From Thiothrix sp. UBA5583 (GTDB lineage: Bacteria; Pseudomonadota; Gammaproteobacteria; Thiotrichales; Thiotrichaceae), in the NCBI GenBank assembly GCA_002425225.1, contig DILV01000016.1, forward strand, positions 62,001 through 126,000: DNA of 64,000 nucleotides. Reading direction: 5' to 3'. Below the pieces are notes generated by a model. That model was given only the letters and a program-made list of their open reading frames with translations. It was not told the DNA's origin and searched no databases. Within the stretch, counting starts at the first letter, position 1. Each line of letters starts with the position of its first letter. Position numbers and translations under genes: made by a program. Of this stretch, positions 60,025 to 64,000 are shown in pieces.

Positions 60025-61533
60025 ATGCAATCCGACATCATCCTTGCCACCCTGAATGCCCGTTACACCCATGCTTCGCTGGGGCTGCGTTACCTGTATG
60101 CCAATCTGGGTGAATTACAGGCACGCACGCAGATCATGGAATTCACCATTGCCATGCGTCCGCTGGATATTGCCGAGCAACTGCTGGCAGCCAAGCCACG
60201 CATCATTGGTCTTGGCATCTATATTTGGAATATCACCGAAACTACTGCCCTGGTCGAACTGCTCAAAAGTCTCGCTCCTGACCTCTGCATTATTTTGGGG
60301 GGGCCGGAAGTCAGTCATGAAACCGGACAGCAGGCGATTAGCGCATGGGCTGACTATGTGATTACGGGGCCGGGGGATGTCAGCCTGCGCCGCTTGTGCG
60401 AACAGTTGCTGGCAGGGCAAGCACCGCAGCACAAGATCATTGCGGGAGAACAGGTTCCCCTGACACAACTGGTCTTGCCTTACCGTTATTACACAGATGA
60501 AGATTTGCGCACCCGTGCCATTTATGTGGAAGCCTCACGGGGCTGCCCATTCAAGTGCGAATTTTGCCTGTCGGCGCTCGACAAAACGGCTTACCCGTTT
60601 GAATTACAGCGCTTTCTGGCAGAAATGGATGGGTTGTGGCAACGCGGTCTGCGCCAGTTCCGTTTTGTTGACCGTACCTTCAACCTGAAAATCCAGACCA
60701 CTATTGCCATCCTGGATTTTTTTCTGGCACGGCTGGATGCGGAAACCTTCCTGCATTTCGAGCTGATCCCCGACCATCTGCCGGAAGCCCTCAAGGAACG
60801 CATCAGCCGCTTCCCTCCCGGCTCCCTGCAATTTGAAATCGGTATCCAGACTTTCAACCCGGAGGTGCAAACACTGATCAGCCGCAAACAGGACAACGGC
60901 AAATCGGCTGAAAATATCCGCTGGTTACGCCAACATTCCGAGGCACATCTGCACACTGACCTGATTTTTGGTTTGCCGGGGGAAGATTTGTACAGCTTCG
61001 GCGCGGGTTTCGACCGGCTGATTGCCTTGAATCCGCATGAAATTCAGGTGGGTATCCTCAAGCGTCTGCGGGGCACACCCATTATCCGCCATACACAAGC
61101 GTTTGGCATGGTGTACAACCCGCAGCCACCCTACAACATCCTGCAAACTGACCGGGCTGATTTTCAGACTACTCAGCAAATGGGGCGCTTTGCCCGCTAT
61201 TGGGACATGATTGGTAATTCCGGGCGTTTTGAACAGACCTTGCCGTTGTTGCTGGGCACACAACCCTTCAGCCGCTTTTGGGCATTATCGGCATGGATTT
61301 ACCAGCAGGCGCAGCAAACGCACCAGATTGCCCTGCCACGTCTGTTTGTGCTGGTGCATCAGGGCGGGCAGGAAGTGCTGGATATTCCGCAAGCGTCTCT
61401 GGAAAGTGCTTTGCTGGACGATTATGCCCGCACCGGGCAGAAAGGGCAGGTGCCGTTCCTCTCGGAATTTCGCCGTAACAGCCAGCCGGAACGCGCCCTC
61501 AACGCCAACCGGCGGCAACAGCGTCATTTGTAA
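60025..61533 (+). CDS. B12-binding-domain radical SAM protein
   Basis: 502 residues. N-terminal Rossmann-like B12-binding domain (IILATLNARYTHASLGLRYL, IIGLGIYIWN, IILGGPEVSHE). The radical SAM domain has the 4Fe-4S motif ASRGCPFKCEFCLS near residue 180, then FRFVDRTFNL, LQFEIGIQTFN and HTDLIFGLPGEDL. A C-terminal DUF4080-type region follows. These enzymes carry out methylation or rearrangement on unknown substrates. There is no conserved His of the corrinoid DXHXXG type, so B12 may be bound base-off or not at all. Its stop abuts that of the convergent lipoprotein gene. Confidence 0.88.
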   Translation: MQSDIILATLNARYTHASLGLRYLYANLGELQARTQIMEFTIAMRPLDIAEQLLAAKPRIIGLGIYIWNITETTALVELLKSLAPDLCIILGGPEVSHETGQQAISAWADYVITGPGDVSLRRLCEQLLAGQAPQHKIIAGEQVPLTQLVLPYRYYTDEDLRTRAIYVEASRGCPFKCEFCLSALDKTAYPFELQRFLAEMDGLWQRGLRQFRFVDRTFNLKIQTTIAILDFFLARLDAETFLHFELIPDHLPEALKERISRFPPGSLQFEIGIQTFNPEVQTLISRKQDNGKSAENIRWLRQHSEAHLHTDLIFGLPGEDLYSFGAGFDRLIALNPHEIQVGILKRLRGTPIIRHTQAFGMVYNPQPPYNILQTDRADFQTTQQMGRFARYWDMIGNSGRFEQTLPLLLGTQPFSRFWALSAWIYQQAQQTHQIALPRLFVLVHQGGQEVLDIPQASLESALLDDYARTGQKGQVPFLSEFRRNSQPERALNANRRQQRHL

Positions 61534-62337
61534 TCAGGGCTTGCTGCACGTTTCTTTGGCGAAGGTTTCATACATGACAGGCTGTCCGTTCAGGCAAGTC
61601 TCGGTACAGTGACGGTTGAAAGCAGCCGCATCAAAGCCGGGGTAATCCGCCATGCCCGCTACCCCACGCATCAGATAGTCTGCGAAATCAGCCTGCGGGT
61701 CGGTACATTGAGGATCCACATCGCGGTATTCGGCGCAGGCAGTCAAACCATCGGTATGCAGCCACTGGCAGTTTTCATCACCCAGAAATTCCTTGGGAGC
61801 CGCTTCCAGTACAATGTTCAGCTCGTTGCCCAGCAAGACGGCAGTCTTGCGTTTGCCAGCAGCGAAGCCCAGATCCATGATTAGGCTCTTGCCGTCTGCC
61901 CTGATCTTAAGATCTTCAGGGTAGGCGGAGAAAGCATCCTGGGTAATGGTTTGGGGGGCTTTATCCTTTTCCAGCGACAGCAGGTGAAACTGGTCGGTCG
62001 GGCAACCCGTACCGCCACAGTTGGAACCGAACAACACCAGATCGCGCTGATCCTGGGTAATGTACTGATGCAGGGAAAGGTAAAACGCCTCTTCCTGAAA
62101 GACCTGTTTGCCATCCAGCAACAGCGTGTCGGGCGGCATGTCTGGGGTGCTGCGGGTAATTTCCAGTCGGCCGTAACGGGTTTGTACGGTATCGTCTGCC
62201 ACGTCCAGTGGCTTGATCTGGGTTTCCAGCACTTCCACCGGTTTATCAGTTTGTTGCTGAGCCTGTTCCCAGCAACCCGACAAAAGCAACAGCGCGGCGC
62301 AACAGCCCAGCCATGCCAGTGTTTTCAATCTGTCCAT
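61534..62337 (-). CDS. Hypothetical lipoprotein upstream of none, downstream of hipA
   Basis: 267 residues from the ATG at 62337, with GAGG upstream; a TTG six bases earlier is the alternative. The lipobox LLSGC marks lipidation. The mature part contains eight to ten cysteines (NCGGTGC, ENCQWLH, TACAEYR, PQCTDP, HCTETCLNG, ETCSKP), so disulfides are likely. No domain recognised. Nine bases separate it from the hipA stop, so it may be expressed with hipBA though its role seems unrelated. Confidence 0.65.
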   Translation of the reverse strand: MDRLKTLAWLGCCAALLLLSGCWEQAQQQTDKPVEVLETQIKPLDVADDTVQTRYGRLEITRSTPDMPPDTLLLDGKQVFQEEAFYLSLHQYITQDQRDLVLFGSNCGGTGCPTDQFHLLSLEKDKAPQTITQDAFSAYPEDLKIRADGKSLIMDLGFAAGKRKTAVLLGNELNIVLEAAPKEFLGDENCQWLHTDGLTACAEYRDVDPQCTDPQADFADYLMRGVAGMADYPGFDAAAFNRHCTETCLNGQPVMYETFAKETCSKP

Positions 62338-62346
62338 AACCAATCC

Positions 62347-63606
62347 TCATTCAGAATCTTTGCCCATAATGGCAGCTATTCCTTGCTGCCAGACGGCTTG
62401 CATACGTGTACCAATTGCAACAAAGGCAGGATTTTCCTGCTGGTATGCCTGCAATTCAGGTAAGGTGGCCTCCAGCCCGTGCGCTACCCATTCCAGCAAA
62501 CGGTTGGCACGCCGTTCATGGATGTTGCAAAACTGGCGGGCAAACAGCAACAGCGCCTTGCGTTCCGGGAATGCCTTGCTGCCACCAAACAACAGAGCCA
62601 GCGTGTCATTGGGAATATACGGTGTGGTGGAAACAATGTCGAAGGCTGGCGCAAGCCGTACCTCACTTTCCGGGTCATCGTACAGTACCCCAAAGTTTTT
62701 CAGGTGGGCATCACCGTTGCGCACTGCACAGGTTAATGCCAGAGACAGGAAAAACTGTTCCAGCGCCTCGTGTACCCGATGGGGTGAGACAAACTGGCGG
62801 ATGCGGGTGGCAATATCCTGATAACTGCCCACGTATTTGTCATCAGTTGCCAGCCCATTGAGTACGCAAAAGTCCTCGAAACCAAGGTAGCCGCCTTTGC
62901 CATCCAGATCAAAGCGTTTGACGATTAGCAGGTGTCCTTGGGCGGCAAGCTCCACTTCCGGGGTTTCCAGCCCGGCCTTGCGGGCAGCCTGCATACAGAA
63001 ATATTCGTTGGCAGCCAGTTGTGGGAAACGCTCCGGGTTCCATGCCTTGACGATATGGGTGGCATCGCGGTAACTGACTTGCTCCAGTTGCGCGGTGGCT
63101 GCTACGGTTTCCGCATCCCTTACCAGTACTTTGGGTTGTACCCCGGAAATGCCCGAATAGTTGGCGTAACGCTGCATCAGCTCGGTAAACAAACCTTCTG
63201 CCCCTGCATAGGTACGCAGTTCTTGCATGTTCTGGAGTGGCATAGCATCCGGTTCGCTGCCCGCTGGTGCAATGCGAATACGCCCAATCTGGGAATGCCC
63301 GACAATGCCCAGCAAGGCGAGGTCGTCGAAGTTTTGCACGGCTTTCTGGAAACGGTTACGCAGCAGCTCACGCAATTCCCCTTCCGGCAGGTTCATCTGG
63401 AAAATGGGGTGTACGCCTTGCTGGTAGCCGTACTGGTCGGGCATGACCGGCATGGTCAGGGAAACGGCCTGTTGCGGGCGGGCATCGGGCTGGTAGCCAA
63501 ACACATAGGTATGGGCGCGGATGGCACTACGCCCCAGCGTACCGGTACGCTTGCCCTGCACGAAAATGTCCAGTCTGCCGTCATCGGTTTGCGGGTGTTT
63601 GCTCAT
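62347..63606 (-). CDS. hipA: HipA family serine/threonine kinase toxin
   Basis: 419 residues. The N-terminal couple domain ends near 110. The kinase has the ATP-loop-like GVQPKVLVRD, HIVKAW and LLIVKRFD with lysine, the catalytic loop CAVRNGDAHLKNFGVLY with Asp and Asn, and AFDIVST in the place of DFG. HipA kinases phosphorylate tRNA synthetases (GltX in E. coli) and cause dormancy. Its ATG overlaps the hipB stop as ATGA. Confidence 0.9.
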   Translation of the reverse strand: MSKHPQTDDGRLDIFVQGKRTGTLGRSAIRAHTYVFGYQPDARPQQAVSLTMPVMPDQYGYQQGVHPIFQMNLPEGELRELLRNRFQKAVQNFDDLALLGIVGHSQIGRIRIAPAGSEPDAMPLQNMQELRTYAGAEGLFTELMQRYANYSGISGVQPKVLVRDAETVAATAQLEQVSYRDATHIVKAWNPERFPQLAANEYFCMQAARKAGLETPEVELAAQGHLLIVKRFDLDGKGGYLGFEDFCVLNGLATDDKYVGSYQDIATRIRQFVSPHRVHEALEQFFLSLALTCAVRNGDAHLKNFGVLYDDPESEVRLAPAFDIVSTTPYIPNDTLALLFGGSKAFPERKALLLFARQFCNIHERRANRLLEWVAHGLEATLPELQAYQQENPAFVAIGTRMQAVWQQGIAAIMGKDSE

Positions 63607-63875
63607 GGCTTGCCTCCGATCCTGCGCTGGGTGGCTTCATCCACCAGGGTATGCAAGGTGGGGCGGCGGGTAGCCAGCGCTTGGGTGGTCAGTTCAAGCC
63701 CGAGTACCGAACACAATGCCATGACTTTGCGTATGCCTATTTCGTTGATGGTGCCATTTTCAATGCCTGACAGGGTGGCACGGCTCATGCCGACCTGTAC
63801 GCACAGATCGGCTTGGGTCAGGTGACGTTGTTTGCGGGCTGCACGTATGCTTGCGCCCAGTGTTTGCATTGTCAT
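63603..63875 (-). CDS. hipB: HipB-like XRE family antitoxin
   Basis: 90 residues (or 88 from the second ATG at 63869). Classic XRE helix-turn-helix: IRAARKQRHLTQADLCVQVGMSRATLSGIENG. The C-terminal TRRPTLHTLVDEATQRRIGG would contact HipA. HipB neutralises HipA and represses the operon. TGCA-based repeats surround its promoter. Confidence 0.9.
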   Translation of the reverse strand: MTMQTLGASIRAARKQRHLTQADLCVQVGMSRATLSGIENGTINEIGIRKVMALCSVLGLELTTQALATRRPTLHTLVDEATQRRIGGKP

Positions 63876-63910
63876 GCACTATATATAATGCACGGATGGC
63901 GAATATGCAA
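63875..63910 (-). promoter_or_regulatory. hipBA promoter and operator
   Basis: Minus strand: TTGCAT (63905-63910), 17 bases, TATATA (63882-63887). The -10 sits in a dyad TGCAC...TATATATA...ATGCA-like (63875-63892), one mismatch. TGCA occurs five times between 63875 and 63941, suggesting several HipB half-sites. The predicted start falls at the first ATG, so the message may be leaderless or use the second ATG. Confidence 0.6.
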
Positions 63911-63945
63911 AATATGTTTTCTATACAATGCATAAATTGCAGGGG

Positions 63946-64000
63946 TTAGCGGCTGGTACGCCTTGCCAACCATACACCCAGCATAGTCAAACCCATTCCC
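63946..64000 (-). CDS. C-terminal end of a membrane protein, cut by the window edge
   Basis: In the minus strand a frame ends GLTMLGVWLARRTSR and stops at TAA (63946-63948). A hydrophobic segment followed by basic residues is typical of the end of a multi-helix transporter. Only 17 codons are visible, so it cannot be named. Confidence 0.35.
   Translation of the reverse strand, partial: GMGLTMLGVWLARRTSR

Noticed and set aside
1..64000. CRISPR array, insertion sequence, prophage or rRNA operon
   Set aside because: No regularly spaced repeats, transposase, integrase, phage structural gene or rRNA sequence was seen.

Overview
The window is a well-packed bacterial chromosome segment, and every recognisable housekeeping gene is of gammaproteobacterial type (glnE, relA, pilT/pilU, speA, gspC, YcgL, SirB2, YggS). 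A DsrC/TusE-family sulfur-relay protein, three tandem PilT-type ATPases and a GlnE/GspC/RelA set fit a gliding, sulfur-oxidising gammaproteobacterium of the Thiothrix/Thiotrichales kind. That assignment is inference from gene content; there is no rRNA or canonical tRNA gene here to anchor it.

Layout. 1-7.2 kb (mostly minus): a compact operon of gamma-carbonic-anhydrase-like protein, M14-type zinc deacylase and GCS2-type glutamate-cysteine ligase, then YcgL, a membrane protein, arginine decarboxylase (speA) and a class V aminotransferase. 7.3-10.8 kb: glnE, carrying an in-frame palindromic repeat, and a DUF4124 protein. 10.8-17.1 kb: a restriction-modification island with an EcoRII-type nuclease, a second nuclease-like protein, Vsr, a small unknown ORF, a Dcm-type methyltransferase with its own HTH and a promoter inside an inverted repeat, and a MerR-HTH/C5-methyltransferase fusion beside an Eco47II-type nuclease. 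17.1-23.1 kb: yggS, pilT-pilU-pilU paralogue, bioD and an MFS carrier.

23.3-38.2 kb is the most interesting part. It is an RNA-repair (Rtc) locus split by a defence system. rtcB has a sigma-54 promoter. Twelve kilobases downstream a second sigma-54 promoter with the identical 16-nt core, and a near-identical 23-nt upstream site at the same distance, drives a leader containing two tRNA-shaped RNAs that lack a normal anticodon loop, followed by a slipin (band 7/SPFH) gene. Between the two lie a two-gene Druantia type III-like module (DruH-like plus a 2080-residue DUF1998 helicase, DruE), a UPF0175/DUF3368 toxin-antitoxin pair and an unrecognised 145-residue protein. Decayed copies of the rtcB 3' end flank both rtcB and the Druantia-like module, which points to recombination or insertion at that site.

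38.3-64 kb: a lipoprotein, the DctB/DctD two-component pair, a deaminase, RlpA with an extremely lysine-rich segment, dacB, msrA, an esterase, a HAD phosphatase, relA, gspC, a sugar-nucleotide epimerase, purC divergent from purE-purK, SirB2, a methyltransferase, a DUF3299 lipoprotein, a VanZ/ECF-permease divergent pair whose start codons overlap, a TusE/DsrC-like protein, a YhiN-type flavoprotein, a 3D-domain protein, a B12-binding radical SAM protein, a lipoprotein and a hipBA toxin-antitoxin operon. Most of this half is ordinary core genome. No CRISPR array, insertion sequence or prophage was seen.
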